Source of the DNA: DASQJJ01 sp964598355
Lineage (GTDB): Bacteria; Patescibacteriota; Microgenomatia; Levybacterales; UBA12049
DNA length: 30,638 nucleotides
Reading direction: 5' to 3'
Assembly: GCA_964598355.1 (NCBI GenBank)
Contig: CAZRBN010000007.1
Coordinates: 1 to 30,638 of the forward strand
Shown here: one piece after another, positions 8,290-16,673 of the stretch
Position numbering within the stretch: the first letter of the stretch is position 1
Layout of the letters: every line of letters starts with the position of its first letter
Made by a program: the position numbers and the translations under genes
The notes under the pieces: generated by a model
What the model was told of the DNA's origin: nothing
Databases searched by the model: none
The model's input: the letters and a program-made list of their open reading frames with translations, nothing else

Positions 8290-8901
8290 CTAAAATTCCA
8301 AACTCAAAACCTTTTTAATAATAGGCTTAAGTTCCATAAGTGCCTTGTACCTGTGATTATACTCTTTCTTCTCTTGCTCGGTCAATTCAGATTCATGATA
8401 GTATTTCCCAATTTCTGGAATAAAAAGAAATGACCGATAAGGAAATCCCTTCAGAATTTTGAGAAGCGGTTCTTTGGCAATAATGGCATTCACTGTCCCT
8501 GTTTCACTCCATACCCGATCATCTGGCATGGCAAAAGAAAGAGAAGCAATAAATTGTGCTTTCCGCTTACCATCCGGTAATTCTTTGGAGACTTGTTTCA
8601 TTTTTTCAATAATCGCATCTTCTCCTCCTTCAACCCACCGTTTACTACGTAATCCAGGAGCACCACCTAACGCTGCAATTTCAAGTCCTCCATCATCAGA
8701 AATTGATGGTAAACCTGAAAGTTTGGCATAGAAGAGAGCTTTTTTCTGAGAATTCTCTTCATATGTTTTCCCGTCTTCCTCTATGTCTTGCGTAATCCCC
8801 ACATCTTGTAAAGAAACAAACGTTACCGAAAGGTCTGAGAGATATTCTTTAATTTCTTGAAGTTTCCCTTTATTTGTTGTAGCAATGAGAATTTTCTGCA
8901 T
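8290..8901 (-). CDS. rdgB: XTP/dITP diphosphatase (RdgB/HAM1 family)
   Basis: Cleans the nucleotide pool by hydrolysing XTP, ITP and dITP to monophosphates. The N-terminal IATTNKGKLQEI is the family's nucleotide-binding (T/S)xNxxK motif, and SDDGGLEI is the catalytic acidic motif. The C-terminal region GFPYRSFLFIPE...NHRYKAL corresponds to the usual GYDPxFxP and SHRxxA blocks but is diverged: the D of YD and the S of SHR are replaced. I chose the ATG at 8901 (203 aa) because the protein then begins MQKILIATTNKGK; a TTG three codons upstream is also possible. A near-leaderless promoter may be TAGACT, 17 bases, TAAAAT, 8 bases, ATG. Confidence 0.9.
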   Translation of the reverse strand: MQKILIATTNKGKLQEIKEYLSDLSVTFVSLQDVGITQDIEEDGKTYEENSQKKALFYAKLSGLPSISDDGGLEIAALGGAPGLRSKRWVEGGEDAIIEKMKQVSKELPDGKRKAQFIASLSFAMPDDRVWSETGTVNAIIAKEPLLKILKGFPYRSFLFIPEIGKYYHESELTEQEKKEYNHRYKALMELKPIIKKVLSLEF

Positions 8902-8989
8902 ATAAGGCAATTTTATTCCTTACTCCTAAATTAGTCTAGAACCTAATACCATCTTGAAGGATTTTCCATCTTGTTATGCTAATATTAAC

Positions 8990-9193
8990 ATGCAATCAAT
9001 TATAGCAAATGCAATTACCATATTCTTTTTAATGGACTTTATTGGAACAATAGCTGGAGCTAGGTTACTTGCTTTGTCTGGAGCAATTAGCAAACACCTA
9101 AATGAAGAAGTCATTCGAAGAATAGAAAAAATTACCTCTATTTTATTATCTGTGATAGCAGCAAAAATGACCATGGGTGGAATCAGAGAATGA
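8990..9193 (+). pseudogene. Remnant of a MarC-family membrane protein (C-terminal part)
   Basis: An open frame of 67 codons from ATG 8990 (a TTG at 8954 is also in frame) encoding two hydrophobic helices. The end, roughly VIRRIEKITSILLSVIAAKM followed by TMGGI, aligns in pattern with the conserved last helix of MarC/YchE/YhgN proteins (xxITRIMGLLLAAIAVQxIxxGI, recalled). Full MarC proteins are about 200 aa, so only the last third is here. No upstream homologous part, no Shine-Dalgarno and no clear promoter are visible. It is either a decayed gene or a short two-helix membrane protein derived from one. It is convergent with lysS and ends 16 bases before the lysS stop. Confidence 0.5.
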
Positions 9194-9209
9194 TTTTTTC
9201 ACTAAAGCC

Positions 9210-11801
9210 TTATTTCCAAAGACTATAATTTTTTGTTAAGGCTTCTACTTCTTCATTTGTTCCAAAGACTCCAACTCCCAAATACTCTACATCTTCTTCA
9301 TTCTTCTTGGAAAGAATTTCTTCAATTTTCCAATCATCTGTTGTTTCAATCATTTCTCTGATAAACCCATGGTAGAGAAGACCGGAAGTTCGAGCTTTTG
9401 CAGCAAGGTCGGTAAGTTGTCCTACTTTTCCAGACAAAACAATAATTGGATATTGAGTATTTCGTGGATGAGATGTCCCATCTTTACTATCAAAACTTTC
9501 CCCCGTATCAAAAGCACCATCCATTTTATTTCCAAGAAATGCCGATATATGACCAATCGTATTTAACACTTGCCATGCAGGTAACTCTTTATTAACAACA
9601 ATCACCATTTTCCTTGAAAAATCCTGTCCATTCTGTTGTGTTTTTTTGTTAGATTGATTTTGTGATTCAATTACCCATTCTTTCTTTTGTGAAAATCCTA
9701 ATTGGTCAGCAATATTCTGCATTGACTTCAATGTAATATCAATGAATTCGTTTAATGAAATACCTAAGGTAGATTCACATAATTTAATATTTTCCCGGTC
9801 AACTCCTTTTGAAAACCCAGGAGTGTGAAATCGCTTTAAGACAAATTCTTTATCAATTGATGCTAACTCTTTATCTTTTGCAATAAGCGCTGACGAAACT
9901 ACTAAACCGGTCAATTGATCAACAGTAGCAATTGCCCAATCTAAATCTGTTTCTGGATCTGTCTCTGTCATAGTATAGTTGTGCGCTTTGATTGCATGTT
10001 GAATAGGTTCTGGAACAAGGGTAGGGTCGCGGTCAAATAACAGTCTTCCATGTAACTCTAATTTGTCTTCTTTTTGTGCTACTTCATAGTCAATATCATG
10101 TAAAAGTCCTGTTATTCCCCATACTTCCTCGTCATGAACATTTCCATTTTTCCCATACAGATATCGATAAATGCCTTTCATTGCTGCCTCAGCTGCTAAG
10201 GAGTGCTTTATAAGATTTGGAGAAGACATATATTGTGTCAACAATGTATATGCTTCATCTCGCGTCAAAGTAACATCTCTTACATCTGCTTCCTGTAAAC
10301 TATTGCTTGCAACATGTGGGGTTTCCTTTTTAACTTCTGTCTCTTCTTCCTGTTCTTTCTTATCTTTCTTAAGAGTTGGGAAAAGAATAAGTTCTTTAAT
10401 CGCCCATGTATTCGTAAATAACATGGTCAACCTATCGATTCCAACACCAATACCCCCATAAGGAGGCATACCATATTCCATTGCTGCAAGGTAATCCTCA
10501 TCAACATGCTGTGCTTCTTCTTTATCTGCTCGTGTTGCGTCAGTATCTTTTTCCCATGCTTTTCTTTGGGTCTGGGGATCAGTGATTTCTGTCCATCCAT
10601 CAAAGATCTCTTTTCCACCAATATATCCTTCAAACCTTTCTACCCAACCTTCTTTCTCTCTATGAGGGCGTGCAAATGGACTAATATCCGCAGGATAATC
10701 AACAATCCACGTTGGTTCTTTAAGCATTTTCGGAATAAGGTGATCAAAAATCATAAAAATGAGTTGTCCCTTTGTCTCACTACCAAAAACCTCAGAATCA
10801 GGAGATTTTTCTTTGAGAAACATCAGTAAACTCTCTCGTGTTTCCTTTTCAACATCAAGACCTAATTTTTCTTTTAAAATATCTGACATGGTAATTCGTG
10901 GCCATGTATTTCCAATATCAATTGTTTTATCTTCAACCTGCAGTATTGTTGTCCCATAAATTTTAGTTGCCAAGAATTTAAGAAGTCCTTCTGCACGATC
11001 CATCATCGTATTGTAGTCAACATATGATTCGTACCACTCTATCATGGTAAACTCTGGAGAATGAGTTTGATCGACTCCTTCATTTCGAAAATCTTTTGCT
11101 ATTTCGTATACTTTTTCATATCCGCCAGTAAGTAATTTTTTTATGTACAATTCAACAGCGATACGGAGATACATCAACTGGTCCAATGCATTGAGATGTG
11201 TTGTGAAAGGTTTTGCATTTGCACCACCATACATCGGTTGCAAAACAGGAGTCTCTACTTCCCAAAATCCAAGACTATCCAAATATTCTCTTACTCCACT
11301 AATAACTTTTGTCCTAATATTGAATCGATCCCTGACTTCTGGGTTAAGAATTAAATCTAAATACCGTTGTCTATACCGTGTCTCTGTATCTTTTAGTCCA
11401 TACCATTCATTAGGAAGAGGCCGTAGCGATTTACTCAAAAGTATGTACGAAGTGGGAATAATAGAGATTTCACCGGCAACAGTTTTACCAACTTCTCCTT
11501 CAACACCAATAAAGTCTCCAATATCGAGCAATTTAAGATTTTTAAAACTTTCACCTAAAACTTTTTTCTGAAAAAAGATCTGAATTCTCCCTGTTTCATC
11601 CATAACGTCTGCAAAGGCAATATTACCATGTTCGCGATACGACATCATACGCCCTGCTGTCCTTACCGCTTTTCCTTCACTATCCCTTGCCTGTGCAACT
11701 GTATGCGTTTTATCAAAAGAATGAGGATATGGATTAATTCCCTGCTCTTTTAATTTCTGTATTTTTTCAAGTCTGACTTTTTTCAAGTTTGAATCTTCCA
11801 T
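9210..11801 (-). CDS. lysS: Three-domain lysyl-tRNA synthetase: LysRS + HD domain + DUF2000
   Basis: 863 aa in one uninterrupted frame, against about 500 for a normal class II LysRS. Residues 1-135 hold the OB-fold anticodon-binding domain. Residues 140-478 are the catalytic core, with motif 2 FRNEG (Arg239) and motif 3 GIGVGIDRLTML (Arg457), so the enzyme should charge tRNA(Lys). After a charged linker (479-510) comes an HD domain of the stand-alone COG2316 type: NLIKHSLAAEAAM (His533), WGITGLLHDIDYE (His568-Asp569), LHG (His584), KAHN (His607), VDQL (Asp628). Residues 731-863 match DUF2000, recalled as sharing the peptidyl-tRNA hydrolase 2 fold. It is the last gene of the lysine cluster, 35 bases after asd, and has its own candidate promoter. 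Confidence 0.9.
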   Translation of the reverse strand: MEDSNLKKVRLEKIQKLKEQGINPYPHSFDKTHTVAQARDSEGKAVRTAGRMMSYREHGNIAFADVMDETGRIQIFFQKKVLGESFKNLKLLDIGDFIGVEGEVGKTVAGEISIIPTSYILLSKSLRPLPNEWYGLKDTETRYRQRYLDLILNPEVRDRFNIRTKVISGVREYLDSLGFWEVETPVLQPMYGGANAKPFTTHLNALDQLMYLRIAVELYIKKLLTGGYEKVYEIAKDFRNEGVDQTHSPEFTMIEWYESYVDYNTMMDRAEGLLKFLATKIYGTTILQVEDKTIDIGNTWPRITMSDILKEKLGLDVEKETRESLLMFLKEKSPDSEVFGSETKGQLIFMIFDHLIPKMLKEPTWIVDYPADISPFARPHREKEGWVERFEGYIGGKEIFDGWTEITDPQTQRKAWEKDTDATRADKEEAQHVDEDYLAAMEYGMPPYGGIGVGIDRLTMLFTNTWAIKELILFPTLKKDKKEQEEETEVKKETPHVASNSLQEADVRDVTLTRDEAYTLLTQYMSSPNLIKHSLAAEAAMKGIYRYLYGKNGNVHDEEVWGITGLLHDIDYEVAQKEDKLELHGRLLFDRDPTLVPEPIQHAIKAHNYTMTETDPETDLDWAIATVDQLTGLVVSSALIAKDKELASIDKEFVLKRFHTPGFSKGVDRENIKLCESTLGISLNEFIDITLKSMQNIADQLGFSQKKEWVIESQNQSNKKTQQNGQDFSRKMVIVVNKELPAWQVLNTIGHISAFLGNKMDGAFDTGESFDSKDGTSHPRNTQYPIIVLSGKVGQLTDLAAKARTSGLLYHGFIREMIETTDDWKIEEILSKKNEEDVEYLGVGVFGTNEEVEALTKNYSLWK

Positions 11802-11836
11802 AAGCGTATTTTATCTTACTTTTGAATTTTAAACAA
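11802..11836 (-). promoter_or_regulatory. Candidate leaderless promoter of lysS
   Basis: Minus strand: TTGTTT (11831-11836), a 17-base spacer, TAAAAT (11808-11813), then 6 bases to the ATG. It fills the asd-lysS gap exactly, so lysS can be made independently of the lysine operon. Transcription would begin at or next to the start codon. The same geometry is seen for the ACT gene and tdh. Confidence 0.5.
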
Positions 11837-12919
11837 TTACGAGGAAATATATCCTTTTTTTACCAGAAGCTCGGCCATAAGAATTGCTCCTCCTGCAGCG
11901 CCCCGAATTGTATTGTGGGAAAGCGCAATGAATTGCCAATCGTACTGAGTGCCTTTTCTTAGCCTCCCCATACTAATTCCCATTCCCCTTTCTCTATCTC
12001 TATCAAATCCTGTTTGAGGTCGGTTTTCTTCTTCAAAATATTGAATAAATCTTTTTGGAGCAGACGGTAAATCAAGAGATGCAATAGGATTATTAAAATG
12101 CATAAGTGCCTGAAGAATTTGGCTTCTGGAAGGGTTATGTTCAAATGAAACAGAAACATGTGCCATATGCCCCTGAGAAACAGGTACCCGAATGCAGGTT
12201 GCCGAGATACCTATCCCAGAAGCAAGCTCTATAGTAGTATCGTGTAAACTTCCCCAGATTCGCAATGGTTCTTTTTCTGATTTTTCTTCTTCCCCAGAAA
12301 TAAAGGGAATAACATTATCAACCATTTCAGGCCATGTTTCAAATGTTTTTCCTGAACCTGATATTGCCTGCAAGCTTACCACATTGATTTTTTTTGGGCC
12401 AAATTCTTTGAGACTTGTGAGTATTGATACATAGGACTGAATAGAACAATTTGGCTTCACTGCAATACATCCTTTTCCCCATCCGCGATTTTTTCGCTGC
12501 ACATCAATAAGTTGAGCATGGTCTGGGTTAATTTCAGGCATTATCATAGGAATATCATCTGTCCATCTATGAGCTGAATTATTTGAAATAACTGCGACAC
12601 CCAAAGAAGCATAGTTATTTTCAATGTCTTGAATTTCTTTTTTGTCCATATCAAGCGCACAAAAAACAATATCTACACTTTGAGCAATTGAAGACATATC
12701 TGCTTGTACAGATCGCATTACCATATCTTCAACATTTTTAGGAATAGCGGTCTGCATATTCCATTTCCCCATAACAGCATCTTTATATACTTTCCCAGCA
12801 GACATAGGTGATGCTGCAACAACAACAACTTCAAACCACGGATGACTCTCAAGAAGTTGTATGAATTTTTGCCCCACCATACCTGTTGCTCCTAAAATAC
12901 CAACTCTCCACTTTTTCAT
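11837..12919 (-). CDS. asd: Aspartate-semialdehyde dehydrogenase
   Basis: 360 aa, second step of the aspartate pathway: reduces aspartyl-4-phosphate to the semialdehyde with NADPH. The nucleotide-binding loop is GILGATGMVGQ (8-18). Catalytic Cys158 is in KPNCSIQS, and His251 in SQGHMAHVSV is the general base. The SPMSAGK and WP/IWG blocks fit the archaeal/yeast-type branch of the family (TIGR00978-like) rather than the classical enterobacterial type. The ATG overlaps the dapA stop as ATGA, so translation is likely coupled. The product feeds DapA next door. Confidence 0.93.
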   Translation of the reverse strand: MKKWRVGILGATGMVGQKFIQLLESHPWFEVVVVAASPMSAGKVYKDAVMGKWNMQTAIPKNVEDMVMRSVQADMSSIAQSVDIVFCALDMDKKEIQDIENNYASLGVAVISNNSAHRWTDDIPMIMPEINPDHAQLIDVQRKNRGWGKGCIAVKPNCSIQSYVSILTSLKEFGPKKINVVSLQAISGSGKTFETWPEMVDNVIPFISGEEEKSEKEPLRIWGSLHDTTIELASGIGISATCIRVPVSQGHMAHVSVSFEHNPSRSQILQALMHFNNPIASLDLPSAPKRFIQYFEEENRPQTGFDRDRERGMGISMGRLRKGTQYDWQFIALSHNTIRGAAGGAILMAELLVKKGYISS

Positions 12920-13800
12920 ATGAGTGCCAATCCTTTCAAAATATTCCGCAGAGTCTCTTTGTTGGCTTCTTCCATTTGCACAAGTGGCAATCTACATTGC
13001 TCCTGAATTTTCCCCATCAGGAAAAGTGCTGTTTTTACAGGAATTGGATTTGTTTCAATAAAATTACCATTCATTATATCCAGCAATCGGTAATGAATCT
13101 TTTTTGCCTTTTCAAAATCTTTGTTAAGTGCAAAGTGAACCATTTCTGAAAATGCTCTCGGAACTTCATTGGAAACAACGGAAATACATCCTACTGCTCC
13201 AACAGCCATCATAGGAAGAGTAAGCGCATCATCACCAGACAAGACAACAAAGTTTTTTAGATTTTTATGGATAATATCCATTACTTGTTGTACATTCCCC
13301 GATGCCTCTTTAATACCAATAACTTGTGGGATTTCACGTGCTATCCGCGCTGTTACTGCTGCAGACATATTAAGTCCAGTCCGACCTGGTACGTTGTAGA
13401 GGATAATTGGCAAATTAACTTTTTTTGCTATCTCACTAAAATGTGCTACAAGCCCTGCTGTTGTTGGTTTATTATAGTAAGGAGTTACGTGTAACAAACA
13501 ATCTGCTCCTGCTTCTTTTGCAAGTGTGGAAAATGCAACAGCTTTTTGCGTATCATTACTTCCGGCACCTGCAATTACAGGAATCCTTCCGTTTGATTTT
13601 TGCACAACTGTTTTGACAACCAAACTATATTCATCAAAAGTCAATGTTGCTGCTTCACCTGTTGAACCACATGCAACAATTCCATCAATGCCTTCGGTAA
13701 TTTGAAATTCAACTAACTCTTCAAGAGCTTCCAAATCAACAGTACCATTTTTTGTAAATGGTGTAACAAGTGCTGTAATAGCACCGTTATATAGTTTCAT
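12916..13800 (-). CDS. dapA: 4-hydroxy-tetrahydrodipicolinate synthase
   Basis: 294 aa TIM-barrel aldolase, full length. It condenses pyruvate with aspartate semialdehyde, the committed step to diaminopimelate. Lys164 in IGIKEASG forms the Schiff base, Tyr135 in ILYNVPGRTG is the catalytic tyrosine, and GSTGE (45-49) binds the substrate carboxylate. The start overlaps the dapB end by 14 bases and the stop overlaps asd by 4, so it sits inside a coupled operon. Whether lysine inhibits it allosterically cannot be decided from sequence alone. Confidence 0.96.
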   Translation of the reverse strand: MKLYNGAITALVTPFTKNGTVDLEALEELVEFQITEGIDGIVACGSTGEAATLTFDEYSLVVKTVVQKSNGRIPVIAGAGSNDTQKAVAFSTLAKEAGADCLLHVTPYYNKPTTAGLVAHFSEIAKKVNLPIILYNVPGRTGLNMSAAVTARIAREIPQVIGIKEASGNVQQVMDIIHKNLKNFVVLSGDDALTLPMMAVGAVGCISVVSNEVPRAFSEMVHFALNKDFEKAKKIHYRLLDIMNGNFIETNPIPVKTALFLMGKIQEQCRLPLVQMEEANKETLRNILKGLALI

Positions 13801-14539
13801 TTTCTTTCACCTGCCTTTCAAAAACTTCATCAAATGAATACATGCCTTTTTTATCGACAATAAATTTTGCAGCAAGCAATGCTCCCTCTGCAAAACCGCT
13901 TCTTCCATGTGCCTGATGTGACAGATGTATTTCATCAGCAACACTGTCAAAAATAACATCATGTCTTCCTGGATTCCGTCCACCACGGAGTGATGCAAAG
14001 TGCAATTCATTTTCTTGAATTTCTCTATCTAATCGATCAAACATAACTGTGTCTTTTCCTTTAAAATTCTGTAAAAGAATATCACTTACTTTTCTTGCTG
14101 TTCCACTAGGACTATCTTTTTTCCCGGTGTGATGGACTTCCAAACCATACACATCATACATGTCAAATTTACTCATAAGATGTGCACTGAATGCTAGCAT
14201 ACGAAAGAACATATTTGCTCCAATGGAAAAATTTTGTCCATAGACACATCCAAGGTTATTCTCTTTCACTAATTTCTTAACCTGTTCAAATTTGTCATAC
14301 CATCCGGTAGTTCCAATGACGACCGGCGTACCTAGCGTAATTATTTTATGGAGTGTATCAACGACAATGTCAGCAGAAGTAAAATCAATGGCAACATCTG
14401 CTTTTGCAATACCTTCTATATCCAAACTGTCTTCTCGGGTTTTATAACTGATTGAAACAATTGAATCTTCCGATGTGTTATGAACAAGCGTCTCTAATTC
14501 TTTTCCCATATTCCCAAAACCAATCAGTGCTATTTTCAT
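13787..14539 (-). CDS. dapB: 4-hydroxy-tetrahydrodipicolinate reductase
   Basis: 250 aa, slightly short but complete. It reduces the DapA product to tetrahydrodipicolinate with NAD(P)H. The N-terminal dinucleotide loop is IGFGNMGKE (6-14). The signature EVHHTGKKDSPSGTA (134-148) carries the catalytic His-His and Lys residues. Its ATG overlaps the lysC stop as ATGA and its end overlaps dapA by 14 bases. The product is the direct substrate of DapL, encoded first in this operon. Confidence 0.95.
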   Translation of the reverse strand: MKIALIGFGNMGKELETLVHNTSEDSIVSISYKTREDSLDIEGIAKADVAIDFTSADIVVDTLHKIITLGTPVVIGTTGWYDKFEQVKKLVKENNLGCVYGQNFSIGANMFFRMLAFSAHLMSKFDMYDVYGLEVHHTGKKDSPSGTARKVSDILLQNFKGKDTVMFDRLDREIQENELHFASLRGGRNPGRHDVIFDSVADEIHLSHQAHGRSGFAEGALLAAKFIVDKKGMYSFDEVFERQVKENETI

Positions 14540-15414
14540 AGATAGTTCTCCTGTGTATTTCCAATGAGTGTGCCTTGACCTTGAGGACGTAAGGTATTCA
14601 TGACCCTAATAGGAATACCAACAGCACGTACGGGAGATATTGTTTGAGGATGGAGTATATTTGCACCAGCTTGTAACAAATTTGTTACTTCTTGATAGGA
14701 AATTGTTTGCAAAAGTTTTGCATTTTTTTCTTTTCTTGGGTCGGCTGTATACACTCCATCAACATCTTTCCAAAACTGAATCTCCTCAGCTCCTAAGCAA
14801 GATGCAATAATTGAAGCAGAATAATCAGATCCTCCTCTTCCAAGTGTTGTTGTATGTCCTTGTATTGTCCCTCCAATAAAACCGGTAATGACTGGTACTA
14901 TTCTTTTTTTAAGAAGTGGTCTAATAATTTTTTTTGTTTGAGTTATTGTTGGGGTAGGAAGAAACTGCGCAGATCCAAAGGTAGTATCTGTTACAATAAG
15001 TCTTGTTGCTACAATTTGTCTTGAAGGTATACCCAAATATTCTACAAGACGACTTATTAAAAAAGATGACATAATTTCTCCATACGCAATGACTGCATCT
15101 GTTCGCGCAAGACTTTGTTCTCTGTTTCTGAGTAATGATTTTATTTGCTGTATATACCTGTCAAACCTCGCTTCTATTTCAACCGGAATACCTGCGCTCC
15201 ACACATCATGAGCAACTTGCAAATGCATTCCTTTCAATTCCTTCCAAGAAATATGTTCCCCCTGATTTGCACGCAAAAGCATATCCGTTACTCCACGAAA
15301 TGCTGAGACAATAACAATAGGAGATCTGTGATTATGTTGTTTTATGATATGAGCAATTGTTTGAATTTTTTGTGCGCTGTTGACCGATGTTCCTCCAAAT
15401 TTCATGACTATCAT
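14536..15414 (-). CDS. lysC: Aspartate kinase, catalytic domain only (no ACT domains)
   Basis: 292 aa from the ATG that overlaps the lysA stop (ATGA at 15414-15411). An ATG five codons upstream is possible, but family members begin at M-x-VxKFGGTSV. The amino acid kinase fold is complete: KFGGTSV at the N-terminus, GRGGSDYSA for aspartate and ATP binding, and KDVDGVYTADPR. The protein stops after GTLIGN, just where ordinary LysC proteins of 400 or more residues enter their two ACT domains. It should therefore be insensitive to lysine by itself. A separate ACT protein is encoded divergently at 18087-18749. Confidence 0.93.
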   Translation of the reverse strand: MIVMKFGGTSVNSAQKIQTIAHIIKQHNHRSPIVIVSAFRGVTDMLLRANQGEHISWKELKGMHLQVAHDVWSAGIPVEIEARFDRYIQQIKSLLRNREQSLARTDAVIAYGEIMSSFLISRLVEYLGIPSRQIVATRLIVTDTTFGSAQFLPTPTITQTKKIIRPLLKKRIVPVITGFIGGTIQGHTTTLGRGGSDYSASIIASCLGAEEIQFWKDVDGVYTADPRKEKNAKLLQTISYQEVTNLLQAGANILHPQTISPVRAVGIPIRVMNTLRPQGQGTLIGNTQENYL

Positions 15415-16673
15415 TTCTGTCCCTCCCATCGTGAAAAATCTAATGTGGCAAAATAATCATGTACTGTTTCAGCTCGTCGAATTTGCTCAACTTGACCATT
15501 TACATGTAAAAGCAATTCTGCACAACGAAGTTTCCCATTATAATTAAATCCCATTGCATGTCCATGTGCTCCTGTATCATGGATAACCAGGATGTCACCT
15601 ATCTCAACTTCAGGAAGTTGACGACCAATAGCAAATTTATCATTATTCTCACAAAGAGATCCCGTGACATCATAGAGATGAGTTTTCTCTTTTTTTTCTT
15701 TTCCTACAACAGTTATATGATGATACGCTCCATACATACCTGGTCGCATTAAGTGAGCCATACAGGCATCAAGTCCAACATATTTTTTATATGTGTCTTT
15801 CTTATGCAAAACTGTTGTAACAAGGTAGCCAAATGGCCCGGTTATCATTCTGCCGTTTTCCATACATATCCTTACAGGAGGTAATCCTTCAGCAACAATC
15901 TTTTCTGTATATTCTTTTTGAATTCCTTGAGAAACAGCATGCAAATCTACTGCTTTTTGTTCTGGTCTATAAGGAATTCCTATACCCCCTCCAAGATTAA
16001 CAAATTCTATTGTTACACCAACTTTTTCAACAAGCTCAATAACCAAATCAAATACCATTGCCGCAGTATCAATAAAGAATTGTGGGTTTAATTCATTTGA
16101 TGCAACCATTGTGTGTAATCCAAAATGAGCAACCCCTTTTTGTTTTGCTATTTTATATGCTTCAAATAATTGCTCTTTTGTTAGACCATATTTTGCCTCT
16201 TCTGGTTTGCCAATAATTGCATTACCGCTGCGGAGAGGACCAGGATTATACCGAAAGCAAATAGTATCAGGAAGTCCTGTAAAAAGTTCTAAGTAATCTA
16301 TATGTGTTATATCATCAAGATTTATAATTGCACCTAATTCTTTTGCTTTTACAAATTCTTCACTGGGCGTGTCATTTGATGTAAATATAATTTCTTTTCC
16401 TTTAAATCCAACTTTTTCCGCGAGTAATAATTCAGGAAGAGAACTACAATCAACTCCAAATCCTTCTTCTTTAAGGATCTGAAGGATATATGGATTTGGC
16501 AACGCTTTTACCGCAAAATATTCAGTAAACCCTTTATTCCATTGAAAGGCTTTTAAGAATTCCCTCGCATTCTCTCTAATTCCTTTTTCATCATAGATAT
16601 GAAACGGTGTTGGATATGTTTGGATAATTTGCTCTATTTGTAATTTTGTACATGGAATTGTTTTTTGTATCAT
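15411..16673 (-). CDS. lysA: Diaminopimelate decarboxylase
   Basis: 420 aa fold-type III PLP enzyme that decarboxylates meso-diaminopimelate to lysine. Lys56 in EYFAVKALPNP binds PLP. GGGIGIPY is the phosphate-binding loop, CMENGR a substrate block, and Cys341 in GSLCENNDKF is the conserved active-site Cys (usually CESGD). The usual HxHIGSQ block is replaced by FGLHTMVASNELN, as in a divergent DapDC-like subgroup, so a related amino acid decarboxylase is conceivable; the operon makes LysA by far the best call. Its start overlaps the dapL stop (ATGA), and its stop overlaps lysC. Confidence 0.9.
   Translation of the reverse strand: MIQKTIPCTKLQIEQIIQTYPTPFHIYDEKGIRENAREFLKAFQWNKGFTEYFAVKALPNPYILQILKEEGFGVDCSSLPELLLAEKVGFKGKEIIFTSNDTPSEEFVKAKELGAIINLDDITHIDYLELFTGLPDTICFRYNPGPLRSGNAIIGKPEEAKYGLTKEQLFEAYKIAKQKGVAHFGLHTMVASNELNPQFFIDTAAMVFDLVIELVEKVGVTIEFVNLGGGIGIPYRPEQKAVDLHAVSQGIQKEYTEKIVAEGLPPVRICMENGRMITGPFGYLVTTVLHKKDTYKKYVGLDACMAHLMRPGMYGAYHHITVVGKEKKEKTHLYDVTGSLCENNDKFAIGRQLPEVEIGDILVIHDTGAHGHAMGFNYNGKLRCAELLLHVNGQVEQIRRAETVHDYFATLDFSRWEGQK

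Noticed and set aside
15415..15429. Upstream ATG giving lysC five extra residues
   Set aside because: The ATG at 15414 forms an ATGA overlap with lysA like the other junctions of this operon, and family members begin just before KFGGTS.
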